64,000 bases of DNA, from contig CM068828.1 of assembly GCA_028554795.2 (NCBI GenBank), positions 18,364,436 to 18,428,435 on the forward strand, read 5' to 3'. Source of the stretch: Sinohyriopsis cumingii (Eukaryota > Mollusca > Bivalvia > Unionida > Unionidae). Below, piece after piece: positions 1 to 9,754 of this stretch. Position 1 is the stretch's first letter; each line of letters opens with the position of its first letter. The notes beneath the pieces are model-generated. The model ran no database searches. It saw nothing but the letters and a program-made list of their open reading frames with translations, and was not told the DNA's origin. Both the position numbers and the translations under genes were made by a program.

Positions 1-871
1 CCTGTGTCGGTTGACTTTCCGTATCCTTGGAAATGCATTTAGCTTCTATTTCTTCGACATGATATAGTCAATAATGTTTTAAAGGTGCAGGTAAAACGCA
101 CAAAACTATAACTATTCCACTATTATTTAAAGCTCGCCTCACAAAATTTAAGTCCACAGTGTGTTAAGCGCATTCCCCAGTCTGTACTTGGAGATATATC
201 TTGTATTATTATATAATTGTATATTATAATATAAGTACATACTGGACGTGAACAAGATACAACATTTTCACATCATTTTAAGAACAAATAATTTTTAGGT
301 GGTTATTATGATTATAATGTTTATCTGGAACGTATCTATGTAAACAGCACTGTAGACATCCAAGTTCCATTGTACCAAAATTATTTATGTACAATACAAA
401 CACGCATGTGCTATATGAATATACAACAATCTGTAAACTATATTCAACACTGTACAAAATATTCAGCGAAAAGTCTCCAGATAACAGCTTCCATTGAAAC
501 TCACGAACATTGTAAGCAATCATGTTCCCAAATACCAAATTCCATATTACAGACAACACATATAAGACATAAGTATAACTTAACCTGCATGCAACAGTAC
601 AATAGGACCTATGTATTTATCAAATTTGAATAGTCAGCTTGCCAAGCTTGCTGGAAAATTTAGCATGCCTTTGGAGTGTTAAGTTGACCTAAAAATACAG
701 CAACATCATATCTCAACTAAAATAAGAAATGGGATCTAATAATATGTACGATGCTATAAGGAAATCGCATTATAATTTTATAATTGTTTTACACATAAAG
801 AACTTTTGTTTTCTTTTTGTCTTTCGTTGCACCTTTAAACTATATGTTGATATTAACGATATGTTATTTTT

Positions 872-1096
872 GTTGTTACGCGATTAACGCCATCTCTCAA
901 CGATGGATAAGCTACAGATGGCGGCCTGTATAACTGGTGGAGGAAGAACCTGAGAAAACCACCGGCCTACGGGAAGCCACTGGCAAGTTTTCTCGCATAC
1001 CCACGTTGGCCGAGCCTGAGACTCTAACCTACGAGGACAGTTTTGAGATGGCAGCAATAGGTAGAAGCGAGCTCTTTAGGCGACTCGGCCGTCCAT
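872..1096 (-). mobile_element. tRNA-derived SINE relic
   Basis: On the minus strand a degenerate tRNA-like head (GCCGAGTCGCCTAAAGAGCT) is followed by a body about 200 bp long and a tail with TTAACGCC-type sequence. The same body recurs at 32158-32395, 32487-32650 and 34434-34612, so it is an interspersed repeat. The style resembles tRNA-headed SINEs common in molluscs; the exact family name is not established from the sequence. Confidence 0.6.
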
Positions 1097-3660
1097 GACT
1101 CCGATGTTAACGTTATCAGAAAAGATATATTCAAACATATACATGTCTAAACAGTAGCTGTAGATAGAAATGTAGATGAGACCAAAGGAAGGGTTAGGAT
1201 GCATGTGCAGTTAGGAGAGCAAGACAGACCTGTATGTATGTAGATGACATAAATTGATAGGTACATGAAGGTAGTGAAAATATCTAGATTTGTAAAGGAG
1301 AGAGAGAGAGAGAAAAAAATGTTAAGACAAAATACCTGAGCATACAAACCAAGAACAATATCAATGTATCATAAAATGTTTCTTTGTCTATGTTCCACTT
1401 AAATTACAATTGCATATTTAAGTATTAATCCATAAAAAGATAAAAGTAAAACCGAATCCCTCCTTGAAATGCTACAATATCAATAAATTCACTCTGCTTT
1501 TCTTCTTGAGTTTGTTGTGTCACTCGCATGTCTTTGACACATGTTCATTACACTTATTTGTGGAAATTTCATCAAGTTTTAATTTTCATTAATTATTTAT
1601 TCATTATTTTGTATTGCTTTATTTGGGGAGGAGGGGCTACACATGCTAGCAGACTAATATCGTCAGCTATATCAACAACAATTAAAGGTATACTTTCTGC
1701 AATGATTCATTTATATTTGCAAGTGAATTATTTGAGAACATCTATTTTATACATTTGCTTAATAAGTATTACCTCGCGACTTTGAAATTGGTGTCATCCC
1801 TTAAAACGAATCCTTCGTAAGCTGACTTTTGAGAATCATTTGACAACACTTATTTGTATCCATATAATTATTGGCCTAGCAGCAAGTACGTATCGGCCAC
1901 TGTAATTATCACGTAAGCCAGATAAACACGGGGTATAGGCGTTTTTGTTGCTGTCTTGGCTGTCGCTATGCACGTACCAAAACCACTGACTGCACTGTGC
2001 TATAAACAGCACACGTGTTATCGTAATGAGTCTATTTGAACATGCCTGCATGAAAAATTCAGAGCTATGTTGTATATAGAAGTTGAACATAAAACATAAC
2101 CATTTTAACCATTTTGTACATAGTTGTTATCCATAGTTCGTTAAGAGTAAAATCTTACCTTTGTGGCTGTATCATTACTTTTCACCGACGAAAATGTTGT
2201 TTTATAATTATTCACCGTCAAGTCAAAGATACTGTGTAACCAACATTATATGATCTTGATCAACCTCTAAATCGAATAGCTCATTGTCGATATATGGATC
2301 ACCAAACCATACGAATTTGATAAATTATCAAACTCATTGGTGCCTATATCAACATCGGAGTTTATATCTGACAAGCTGAAGGCTTCATAATCGTATTTAT
2401 AATGGTCAAACTCAATATATAAAAAACTGGTAAAAGTCCGCGACCTCCATTTTGGATAAGGGACAAACCGACTCGGTTATTTTAAATAGCAGATAAAGAT
2501 CATATCTTCCATAGTCAATAGTTTCTAATAGGGTGTTTTGCCCGAAGGTAATGATATGAAAACCAGCTCAAAATGGCTATGATTACTGTAGGCGTCAAAA
2601 CAATCATCTATGCACAGGCGTTCATATGTGCTTACATGCGAATCGGACCGAGTTGTCAAAACATGATTCTGTTGCTCATATCAGAGTAACTATTCACAGC
2701 ATCATATCTGCAAACTTAAACGCGACACTAACCTTGATATGGACTACAAGATGGAAACTACATACACTTTTGACAGTGTAACATATACAGCAGAAACGAT
2801 TTAACGATATATCGATGAACAAATAATTGTCATAGCGGTGACATATCGATACAAGACGTGAAGGTTCTATACAAAACGATACTTAGAATATACAAATTAC
2901 TTTAATCTTCATTGTCATGGATAATTATTAGTCATTTGCCTTTGATTCTTCAAATTGAAAATTCATCAAAGACGGTCGTCGCGGGAACAGGCACTCGATT
3001 CTATCACTAAAATATAAAAAATATTGACATCTACTCCCTTTCTACAAGTTAATACAAACTGTTTAACTCGCTTAGTCCGAAATCTGCACTCTCACCGTAT
3101 TACCTTCCTCATATTTAAGTGAAGACATGACATTGGTAATAAGACATTTATAAAGTATTCATGCAATGCAAAATAAGGGGCGTGGTTTACTAAGATACGT
3201 CATGCTTACGATACGGATCTGATTAAAATCACTGACGATTAGTGGGTAGGTTGTCTGTACGCATGTTTGTTATCTTGTCGAGAATAAGAATGGCACGTGA
3301 ACAAATGGCAGCTGTCTGATCTGTACTCTGCACATTGGAAATACGAAGAAAGCATTGACAAACAAGAAACGGCACTATCCTACCATTGACAATATGTATA
3401 AAGATGACTACTTTCAAGTTGATAAATGCATCGATAATTTATCATATGGTAGATTGTTTATCGCAATATGTATCGATACGCGGCATAGGTGTATCGTTTC
3501 ATCCCTTACATCGTGTGAAATAAGGACGGACAGATGACAGAAAATGTTGGCACTTTATCATAGAAGACACAAAAGCCCAAGAAAGACAATGATGCATGTC
3601 CTGTGGCGAAATAGCAGAATAATAAACTTGCAGAAAAGAAAGCATTATGAACTGAAAGCT

Positions 3661-3683
3661 AGCTCTCTCTCTCTCTCTCTCTC
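3661..3683. repeat. (CT)n microsatellite
   Basis: An uninterrupted CT dinucleotide run in host DNA about 170 bp left of element A. Confidence 0.9.
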
Positions 3684-3848
3684 CGATTAGCCCACTGGAA
3701 AGTGCATTGCAAACTTGAAATGGTCTGAGCAGAATTTAAGCTTGTCCCGGACATCGGGCAAGTGGATTTGTAAAGCCCTGTGGTTATAGCATAAAGTGTA
3801 AACAGGATACAATACATGTTGCGATATATACTAAGTTCCCACATTGCA

Positions 3849-3854
3849 TACGAT
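3849..3854. other. Left target-site duplication of element A (TACGAT)
   Basis: The six bases TACGAT directly precede the left TIR and recur directly after the right TIR at 22824-22829. Six-base target duplications are the Polinton/Maverick norm, so this pair fixes both ends of the element. Confidence 0.93.
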
Positions 3855-4167
3855 AGTAGTTAAGTGGGATACTTTAGCGACAATGGGAATTAGCATTAAA
3901 AACCACCCTGGGACACTTTGGCGACAATGGGAAATTTAACATTACGAAAACCCCTGGGACACTTTGGCGACAAGGGAAATTAACATGGGGAATATATTTT
4001 GGGTCTGTTGAGCGACAAGGGAAATTAACATGGGGGAATATATTTTGGGTCTGTTGAGCGACAAGGGAAATTAACATGGGGAATAAATCTTGGGTCTGTT
4101 GAGCGACAAGGGAAAATGGAACAGGGTCGGGACCCTATTTTAATACGTCCCGACCTGATGGTTCTCT
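3855..4167 (+). repeat. Left TIR of element A, built of 45-46 bp tandem units
   Basis: The TIR consists of about six tandem units of 45-46 bp. Three outer units contain CACTTT(G/A)GCGAC and three inner units contain CTGTTGAGCGAC. The inner edge carries a small inverted repeat (GTCGGGAC and GTCCCGAC). The right TIR has the same length but two outer and four inner units, so units have been exchanged between types at one end. Confidence 0.93.
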
Positions 4168-4232
4168 ATTTTTTTTTTGTGTTTTTGTTTAAAAAATAAA
4201 AAAATAAAAAAATGGGGTAGGCAATTGAAAGT

Positions 4233-4273
4233 CTATCTCTTTTCGAGAGATTGGAGTGGCCCTGAAAAGGGTT
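4233..4273 (-). promoter_or_regulatory. Histone-type 3' stem-loop and downstream element, gene A1
   Basis: On the minus strand a 16-nt element (4273-4258) reads AACCCTTTTCAGGGCC. The TTTC loop closed by T-A and the CCC/GGG stem match the histone mRNA 3' stem-loop consensus, although the two outermost pairs are lost. After 14 nt comes AAAAGAGATAG (4243-4233), which resembles the purine-rich histone downstream element recognised by U7 snRNA. It lies about 160 nt after the A1 stop codon. One of four such signals in element A. Confidence 0.72.
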
Positions 4274-4435
4274 TTTGGTTTTCTTCTTCTTCTAACTTCT
4301 CCACTTCTTCCACCATCCCCTTATCTTTCCCAAAATTCCTTTCTTCTTCCTCTTCTTCTCCTCCTCTGTTATCCAGTCAGGATGGCCCATCTCTCTAAAT
4401 TTCTGTTGGATCTTCATCCAGTTGTTATTTAATCT

Positions 4436-4876
4436 TTAAAACTCTAATTTCTTCTTCTTATTCTCTTCTTCCTTTCTCTCTTTGCTCGATTTTTCTTTTA
4501 TCTTCATCACTTCTACTTTCATTACCTCTCTAATTAGTTCTTCTGCTTTTATCAACTGGTTACAACCCCACTTTACGTACCACCAGTCAGTCCAATGAAA
4601 GCTATTTTCTAGGAAACTCCTGACTTCTATGATATGATCCAATGCTTCCTTTAAAGTACCTACTCTCACGTAAGGTGGGTCAATGAATCCTCTGATTCTT
4701 TCTACTTCTTCCTCAATCATTCCCCCTATTTGATCTTTTGCTACTCCAAGACTCTTCACATTGTTCAGGCCACCTTCAAATCTTCCTTCCTTATTCAATC
4801 TTTCTACTACATAAGTCCCATCCATGATCCAAAAATAGCTATGTCTCAAATCGTTAAATAATTTTGTCACCTCCAT
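4436..4876 (-). CDS. Accessory protein A1, unknown function
   Basis: A 146-residue ORF. I chose the ATG at 4876 because a TATA box (minus TATAAG, 4931-4926) lies about 50 nt upstream and is itself preceded by a regulatory module shared with A2 and A3. The frame is open further upstream, but only by reading through that module. The C-terminus is highly charged (Lys/Glu, probably coiled coil). No family is recognised. It is the leftmost of three tandem genes sharing promoter and terminator modules, and its mRNA is predicted to end at a histone-type stem-loop at 4258-4273. An early or host-interaction role is possible, but the sequence does not show it. Confidence 0.6.
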   Translation of the reverse strand: MEVTKLFNDLRHSYFWIMDGTYVVERLNKEGRFEGGLNNVKSLGVAKDQIGGMIEEEVERIRGFIDPPYVRVGTLKEALDHIIEVRSFLENSFHWTDWWYVKWGCNQLIKAEELIREVMKVEVMKIKEKSSKERKEEENKKKKLEF

Positions 4877-4933
4877 CTTCTTTGTGTATTCCTTAGAATG
4901 GTGCGAACGACTAATACTGCGGTTTCTTATAGT

Positions 4934-5030
4934 GAAAGCGCGGACGTGATGGAAAACATCCCCTAAAACAAAATTTATATTACCTAGATCATAACCAAAC
5001 AACGCGCGGACGTGAAGGAAAACATCCCCT
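4934..5030 (-). promoter_or_regulatory. Duplicated promoter module upstream of gene A1
   Basis: Two copies (4934-4963 and 5002-5030) of a block reading on the minus strand GGGGATGTTTTCC, then TCACGTCCGCGC, lie just upstream of the A1 TATA box. The same block sits directly upstream of the TATA region of A2 (5757-5785, with a degenerate second copy from 5825) and A3 (6622-6650). The ACGT core resembles a CRE half-site. Position and repetition argue for an upstream activating element; the factor is unknown. Confidence 0.6.
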
Positions 5031-5167
5031 ACTTTTCTCATTTCATATGATCTACTATCCACACACGCAAAGCATTAAAATGAAACCCTAATCTACTATT
5101 CACACGAACCAACTTAAGCTCTTACATAACCCAATAATCTACTATCCACACAAACGTACGTGAGCGC

Positions 5168-5168
<1 letters not shown>

Positions 5169-5200
<32 letters not shown>
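5169..5200. repeat. (AC)n microsatellite in element A
   Basis: A CA dinucleotide run with further CACA-rich sequence to about 5220, in the spacer between A1 and A2. A related CA-rich stretch occurs near 6025-6060 between A2 and A3, so it belongs to the duplicated intergenic unit. Confidence 0.85.
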
Positions 5201-5202
<2 letters not shown>

Positions 5203-5282
5203 AAAACACACACTCACACAAATAAAAAGAGTCAGTGTTTATATTCACACTACTCTACATACACACATTGGCAAATCGATTA

Positions 5283-5323
5283 CTATTTCTTTTCTAGAGT
5301 ATTGGTTAGCCCTGAAAAGGGCT
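5283..5323 (-). promoter_or_regulatory. Histone-type 3' stem-loop and downstream element, gene A2
   Basis: Minus-strand AGCCCTTTTCAGGGCT (5323-5308) forms a perfect 6-bp stem with a TTTC loop and fits the histone stem-loop consensus. It is flanked by AAACA on the 5' side and AACCA on the 3' side. Exactly 14 nt downstream is AAAAGAAATAG (5293-5283), a U7-type purine-rich element. The signal lies about 85 nt after the A2 stop codon. Confidence 0.8.
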
Positions 5324-5411
5324 GTTTGTTTTTGAACTCCAGTGACACCTGGATAATGATGGCACCTTCCAGGCCTGGCACCACACACACATCTTCTTCC
5401 CCAGTCTCTTT

Positions 5412-5693
5412 TCACTGTTTTTGGGGGGAGAGCAGAGGCGGGATAAGTGGCTTCAGAACCCCAATCTTCTGTCTCTGGGATTCTGAAATTTCCTCTCTCC
5501 TTTTTTCCTCTTCTTTGTTTCTTCTCTCCTCCTCTTCTTTGTTTCTTCTCTCCTCCTCTTCTTTGCTTCTTCTCTCCTCCTCTTTCATTCTTCCCTCTTC
5601 TACGATGGTCTCTGCAGCCAGCTCATTCACTATACGCCTGGCATATTCCAGGTGTACATGAAGTTCAAGCAGTTTAGCTAGTCTGGTGTTCAT
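5412..5693 (-). CDS. Accessory protein A2, coiled-coil, paralogue of A3
   Basis: A 93-residue ORF starting at the ATG at 5693; a TATA box (TATAAAT, 5753-5747) lies about 55 nt upstream, behind the shared module at 5757-5785. The N-terminus (RLAKLLELHVHLEYAR) matches the pattern of A3 (KLAKLNEAYVNLHRVR), so the two are paralogues. The middle is an EEERRNKE-type repeat, predicted to be a long charged coiled coil. The intergenic DNA on both sides is duplicated with a period of about 0.83 kb, which shows tandem gene duplication. Function unknown. Confidence 0.6.
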   Translation of the reverse strand: MNTRLAKLLELHVHLEYARRIVNELAAETIVEEGRMKEEERRSKEEEERRNKEEEERRNKEEEKRREEISESQRQKIGVLKPLIPPLLSPQKQ

Positions 5694-5756
5694 TCTGGTG
5701 GTGTTGATCAATCAACAAGGGTAGCTAGACTGCCGAACGATTTTTAATTTATACTG

Positions 5757-5785
5757 AAAGCGCGGACGTGATGGAAAACATCCCC
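5757..5785 (-). promoter_or_regulatory. Promoter module upstream of gene A2
   Basis: The same GGGGATGTTTTCC...TCACGTCCGCGC block as upstream of A1, located directly upstream of the A2 TATA box. A second, degenerate copy follows from about 5825. Confidence 0.58.
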
Positions 5786-6126
5786 TAAAACAAAATTGAT
5801 CCTACCTAGATCATAACCAAACAAACGCGCGGACCTAAAAGAAACACTCACTCACTTTTTATACTACCCATCACTATTCTAAAAAATTTTATTAAACAAA
5901 TAATATACTATCCACATACGCAAAGTAATCCAATCAAACCCCAAAACTATTCTCCCCACACGTCAAACAGCAAAAACAACATGATCATAATCTACTATCC
6001 ACATCAACGTACGTGAGCACTTACAAACACACAATCATATACACAAACACATACACTCACACTATAAAAAAAGAGTCAGTGTTTATATTCACACTACTCT
6101 ACCTACACACATTGGCAAATGGATTG

Positions 6127-6167
6127 CTATTTCTTTTCTAGAGTATTTGGTAGCCCTGAAAAGGGCG
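6127..6167 (-). promoter_or_regulatory. Histone-type 3' stem-loop and downstream element, gene A3
   Basis: Minus-strand CGCCCTTTTCAGGGCT (6167-6152) has a 5-bp perfect stem and the TTTC loop, followed by ACCAAA. The purine-rich element AAAAGAAATAG (6137-6127) follows after 14 nt, as in the other three copies. It starts about 35 nt after the A3 stop codon, the spacing normal for histone mRNAs. Confidence 0.78.
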
Positions 6168-6203
6168 GCTTTTTTTGTTTGTTTTTTTTGCTATGGCAAT
6201 CTT

Positions 6204-6560
6204 TTAGCTTCTAAGAATGCGATGTCCTCTGACGATAGACTTTCTGACGATATGTCTGCTTCTTCGGAAAGAGAAGAAGAACTCTTTGGTGTCGATACGA
6301 CAATCGACAAAGCCTCTGTCAGGTTCAGGTTGCTGCTGCTGCTGCTGTTGCTGCTCTCTCTGCTGTTTCTGAAGTCTGTACTTCTCTGTCCATTCTTCTT
6401 TCTCCCCGTTCACTTCTTCTCTGAAGAGCTCTTCTATCAGGTCTTCAGTGACTTTTAGCATTCTCACATTCTCTATCTCTTCTGGCTTCGGTATCAAACT
6501 GTGTCTGACCCTGTGCAAATTCACGTAGGCTTCGTTTAGCTTAGCTAGTTTGGAGCACAT
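6204..6560 (-). CDS. Accessory protein A3, Gln-rich coiled coil
   Basis: A 118-residue ORF from the ATG at 6560. The N-terminus is homologous to A2, the middle is acidic and helical, and a poly-Gln tract (about nine residues) precedes a basic, Arg-rich C-terminus. The shared promoter module lies at 6622-6650. The TATA box is weak (minus CTTTAAAG near 6614-6621). The gene ends close to a histone-type stem-loop. The basic tail could bind nucleic acid, but that is inference. Function unknown. Confidence 0.6.
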   Translation of the reverse strand: MCSKLAKLNEAYVNLHRVRHSLIPKPEEIENVRMLKVTEDLIEELFREEVNGEKEEWTEKYRLQKQQREQQQQQQQQPEPDRGFVDCRIDTKEFFFSFRRSRHIVRKSIVRGHRILRS

Positions 6561-6894
6561 CTTCGTAGGAGGATGAGTCGACAATGGATGGTTAAACTGG
6601 AGGCTACCCCGGCTTTAAAGTCAAAGCGCGGACGAGAGGGAAAACATCCCTCCACGGTTTTCGAGCCGGAACGTTCAATGAATGCCATGAGAGGGATAGT
6701 AACAAGTCAAAGAGCATGAATCAAGATTTCTATAGTCAAACAAACCACAAAGGCATTTTTATTCAAAACACAACATTTTTTATTCAAAATCACTTAACAC
6801 TAACAAACAACTCTAACATTTTTAACAATAATCCAACAATGTAACATCAAACATTTTGTTTCAAATGACGAACATTTTTTTTCCAACTCACACA
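6561..6894. other. AT-rich spacer with the A3 promoter module
   Basis: Holds the promoter module (6622-6650: minus GGGATGTTTTCCC, then TCGTCCGCGC) and then about 230 bp of AT-rich sequence with AACATTTTT-like repeats. No ORF or RNA gene is apparent. It separates the accessory cluster from the conserved morphogenesis genes. Confidence 0.6.
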
Positions 6895-7455
6895 TTATTT
6901 TGGACAAGGCTGACAACGTTGTGAATGAAATTGTGATTTCCACTGTTGGAAGTCATTAGACCATTGATGAACACTACGTTTCCTAGCTTGAGACAAAAGA
7001 TAAGCATAATGGTCACAAAACCATTGATCTACTTTCACATCGTTTCTAGAAGAAGAACGAGGATCAAAATGAGTCACTAAATGTTCTAAGGAATATCCCA
7101 GACTGCGATGATGCAGAAAATACACACAGTACTGTCCACACACCAAGGAATCTGTGCCTTGTAATTTCACATTATTGAATCGGGTGGTCTGAGCATTTCT
7201 TCTCATAAAGGCAATGATATCGTCTTCCAAAGGGGGCAATCCATACGAATCAAAAAATTCCACACATCCTTCTTGAGGAAAGTAGACGGCTACCCAGTGG
7301 GTTCCTGGGAGATGACTGTTGTCCGTGTTGATAACATAAGCTAGATGGTCTTGAGGTTTGCGATGAGGGAGTTCATCTTTTGCACATACGACAGGATTCC
7401 AAGAAGCCGTGTACGAACTGTGGTTCAAAAGGTAATAAAGTTCCCAGGTATCCAT
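6895..7455 (-). CDS. Adenain-like maturation cysteine protease
   Basis: A 186-residue intact ORF with the catalytic arrangement of adenovirus-type (C5) proteases: His53 in GTHWVAVYF, Asp69 in FFDSYG, Gln99, and Cys106 in VCGQYC, with a Gln-Cys spacing of seven. In Polintons this enzyme is thought to process capsid proteins during virion maturation. The ATG at 7455 is clear and the length is typical. It lies among the capsid genes, 25 nt after the stop of the next gene. No lesion is visible. Confidence 0.93.
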   Translation of the reverse strand: MDTWELYYLLNHSSYTASWNPVVCAKDELPHRKPQDHLAYVINTDNSHLPGTHWVAVYFPQEGCVEFFDSYGLPPLEDDIIAFMRRNAQTTRFNNVKLQGTDSLVCGQYCVYFLHHRSLGYSLEHLVTHFDPRSSSRNDVKVDQWFCDHYAYLLSQARKRSVHQWSNDFQQWKSQFHSQRCQPCPK

Positions 7456-7480
7456 GTTTTGTGTGGTTTTTTTTTCTTCT

Positions 7481-7882
7481 TCACAGGTAATAATAAGTCA
7501 TCAATTCGATCCTGACTTTTTGCTTGAAAATGTCTGACAAATAACCGTTTCTTCGCTTCGTCTCCCCACTCTGATTCAGGAGAGCTTCGATACGATGGAT
7601 CTCTTGAGTGGTTAATGGTGGACAAGAATGTTCACGCAAGTCTTTATACCACTGATGCAACACGACTTCGTCCGAGATGAGACTCCAAGCTTCGTCCAGA
7701 TACTCGTTCAATTTTTCTTCTTGACTCAACATTAGGCATTTATCGAGTTGAATTTGACTGGGATGATCGTTTTGACATCCATAGCAATCTTTCTTGATCA
7801 ATTCCGTCATTTTTTCGACCAAGTGTTTGGCAAAACAGGAGACTAAATGGGCTTCTTGTTCTGGCCATCTTGACTTCATCAT
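7481..7882 (-). CDS. Conserved Polinton small protein with CYGC and HPSQ motifs
   Basis: A 133-residue ORF beginning with two Met codons. It contains CYGCQNDHPSQ followed by a Cys further on, a possible zinc site, then acidic helical sequence. I recognise the motif arrangement as recurring in Polintons between protease and capsid genes, but know no function. The same frame continues upstream from an ATG at 7984, interrupted by a TAA at 7889-7891. The gene may therefore have lost a 31-residue N-terminal part to a nonsense change, or a separate short ORF may exist there. Confidence 0.72.
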   Translation of the reverse strand: MMKSRWPEQEAHLVSCFAKHLVEKMTELIKKDCYGCQNDHPSQIQLDKCLMLSQEEKLNEYLDEAWSLISDEVVLHQWYKDLREHSCPPLTTQEIHRIEALLNQSGETKRRNGYLSDIFKQKVRIELMTYYYL

Positions 7883-7989
7883 GACAACTTATTCGTCTTT
7901 GTCTTGAGATTCTTCTTCCCCGGTCTCCTCACATTCCATCTTCAAAGCTTCTCCACTAGGCAAAGAGGGATAACGGTCTTCCATGGCTT

Positions 7990-9311
7990 CTAATAGTCTA
8001 GAATGACTTCTCTCAAACTGTTGATTTCTATGGTATTGTCAAATTCTGCATACAGGAGGACGTTCACTGTGTGATCTGGAGGTGGATTTGCAAACTGAAG
8101 TTCCACACGAATTTGACCGATTTTATAGGGTGGAAATGTCCCTCGTCGCTGCTTTGGTCTGGAGTGAAATCAAAACCCCACAAAGCGTAGCCTCCTGCAT
8201 AATCGTCGTACGAAATACCGTGACTGGTGTTGGTTCCTAACTGTCCGGTGGCTTCGTACAGGGACAAGTACGATCTCAAATAATTCTTCGCGACACCAAA
8301 GTTGGGCTCAAAGTGTCGGGTACACAAGGTCTTGCCGTCGCGACTGACTTCGATCTTGGACACATTGTAATGTTGAAACTCAAAAGGATTTTGATCGTGG
8401 GTTCCGTTGAAGCCTGAATTCCTGACGATACCAACAATCAAACGCTTGGGTAACTGTCCTTGGAACAGATGATCTTCGATCATAGATCGCTGTCCAGCGG
8501 GAATGGTGAACGTTTTCACTTCTACGCGTCGTATCGGATACTTGGCGGTCGTTCTGCTCAACGTCTGACTGACGTCGTTTCCCACTTTAGGTAACACTTC
8601 CACACGACGCACGTAAAGTCGGGCTTCCTGAATGATGGTTTTGTATTCATTGGCATGGGCCATCAAATGGAAAGCGGCGCTGCTACGATTCAGTCTCAGA
8701 CGGATATCCACCCCGTTCAGCAAATACTTTTCTTGGAACCACATGTCCAAATGCAAACGATCCATCAGTTCTAAACTTCGCCCTTGCAGAATTTTCTTAC
8801 GACGGTCGTTAAACCCCACATTGTGAGGATTGTCATCTTCTGTCAGGACTGTGTCGCTAAACGTGCCTACACCTGCCGTGTCAGGTTTCCATACCACGCA
8901 AGCATCCAGATGAGTATTCTTGGCTTCTTTTCCGTACATCAAGAGATTTTCCAGGTAGGCACGATATGGGTAAGTATCCATGCTGCTGCTGACCAGTTTG
9001 TTATTCAAGTACAAGTCCACTTCGCTGAACAAGGAATGCATGAAATTGTTGACAGGAGCTACTCTAGCATCGCCTCCTGGATCGGTGTTGTCCGTTTTGA
9101 TCACTTTCACTTTCAAATACAGGTAACTGCTATTCAGATGGATGTAATCTTCGGGTTGTCCTTTGATTTCAAACTCGATGGGAGCGGAATCCGTCAAAGA
9201 GGAGACGGGATGAAATTCCACCCACTGGGATTCTTGCATGGTCATCATGGTGGGGGGCATGGCAAACAGATCCAGTTCCGACTTGGAACAGGCGCAAGAC
9301 TCTCGGTGCAT
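7990..9311 (-). pseudogene. Major capsid protein (double jelly-roll), frameshifted near 3' end
   Basis: The ORF starts at the ATG at 9311; an apparent earlier start at 9329 is TTG. The sequence shows the Polinton/adintovirus hexon-like major capsid protein, forming the pseudo-hexameric shell, with an N-terminal strand region around EFHPVSSLTDSAPIEFEI. The main frame stops at 8064. The conserved C-terminal strand continues in another frame to a stop at 7990, so a one-base frameshift lies at about 8129-8134. A sequencing indel cannot be excluded. An AT-rich GATAAAAAAG abuts the ATG. Confidence 0.9.
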
Positions 9312-9325
9312 CTTTTTTATCTTTC

Positions 9326-9751
9326 TCAATAATCGAAAACGTCTAAGTCTCGAACGGTTCTTCTTTTCTTGGCCTTTCTAGCTTTAGACGTGTGAAGTCT
9401 GGTGAAAGGATGTTTTCTTCGTCGTCTCTTTCTGCCTTGTCCTTGCTGAATGCTTGACTCGGTAGCATGCAGGGCATTTATAGGTGTGTCTCGTCGGCCC
9501 AAAAGGTCTTTGCCCGTTTGCAGCAAGACACTTTTGCCTGCCCTCATGAAGGCTTCTTTAGGATTTTGTTTGTCGATGATGACATTTTGGAGAAATTATT
9601 TGCCTTGTGTCAGTGCCGCATCTTTCAAGGCGTGCAATCCGCGTGTCACCATCGGTTTCAACACCGGGGCCACCGAACGAAAGGCCGATTTTAACATATC
9701 TCCTAAACCGTGTCCTCGCTGTCGAGCAACCCCTCGGTACACTGGATACAT
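9326..9751 (-). pseudogene. pVI-like minor capsid protein, one in-frame stop
   Basis: The frame runs from the ATG at 9751 to 9326 with a single TAA at 9596-9598. The N-terminus is YRGVARQRGHGLGDM, with a Gly-Leu-Gly-Asp motif and amphipathic helix resembling adenovirus pVI-like proteins of Polintons. The C-terminus is very basic (RKRRRRK and KKRR). It lies between the major and minor capsid genes, overlapping neither. A TATA box (9849-9842) is about 90 nt upstream, within the minor capsid gene. Confidence 0.75.
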
Positions 9752-9754
9752 GAC

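Larger units (their letters stand above)
1..3848. other. Host flank left of element A, no supported gene
   Basis: AT-rich sequence with no open frame that looks coding. It holds one SINE relic (872-1096), an AG-rich run near 1300 and a CT microsatellite near 3661-3683. Several short matches to TATCGATA occur between 2800 and 3500 but I could not define a repeat unit. I see no RNA gene. Confidence 0.6.

Noticed and set aside
278..633. Overlapping ORFs on both strands near the window start
   Set aside because: AT-rich host DNA with no domain, no splice context and no conserved pattern.
3890..4130. Regularly spaced repeats resembling a CRISPR array
   Set aside because: Repeat and spacer do not alternate. 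The 45-46 bp units are contiguous tandem repeats of a TIR and recur inverted at the other end.
4177..4398. Plus-strand 73-codon ORF rich in Ser/Phe
   Set aside because: It is the antisense of a purine-rich stretch downstream of gene A1 and contains the inverted stem-loop; no coding signal.
4934..4963. NF-kB site in GGGGATGTTTTCC
   Set aside because: The half-sites are too far apart for the 10-11 bp kappa-B consensus; left as an unnamed module.
5302..5677. Plus-strand Leu/Ser/Phe-rich ORFs
   Set aside because: Antisense shadows of the Glu/Lys/Arg coiled coil of gene A2.
8632..9332. Plus-strand ORFs opposite the major capsid gene
   Set aside because: Antisense frames of a clear capsid gene.
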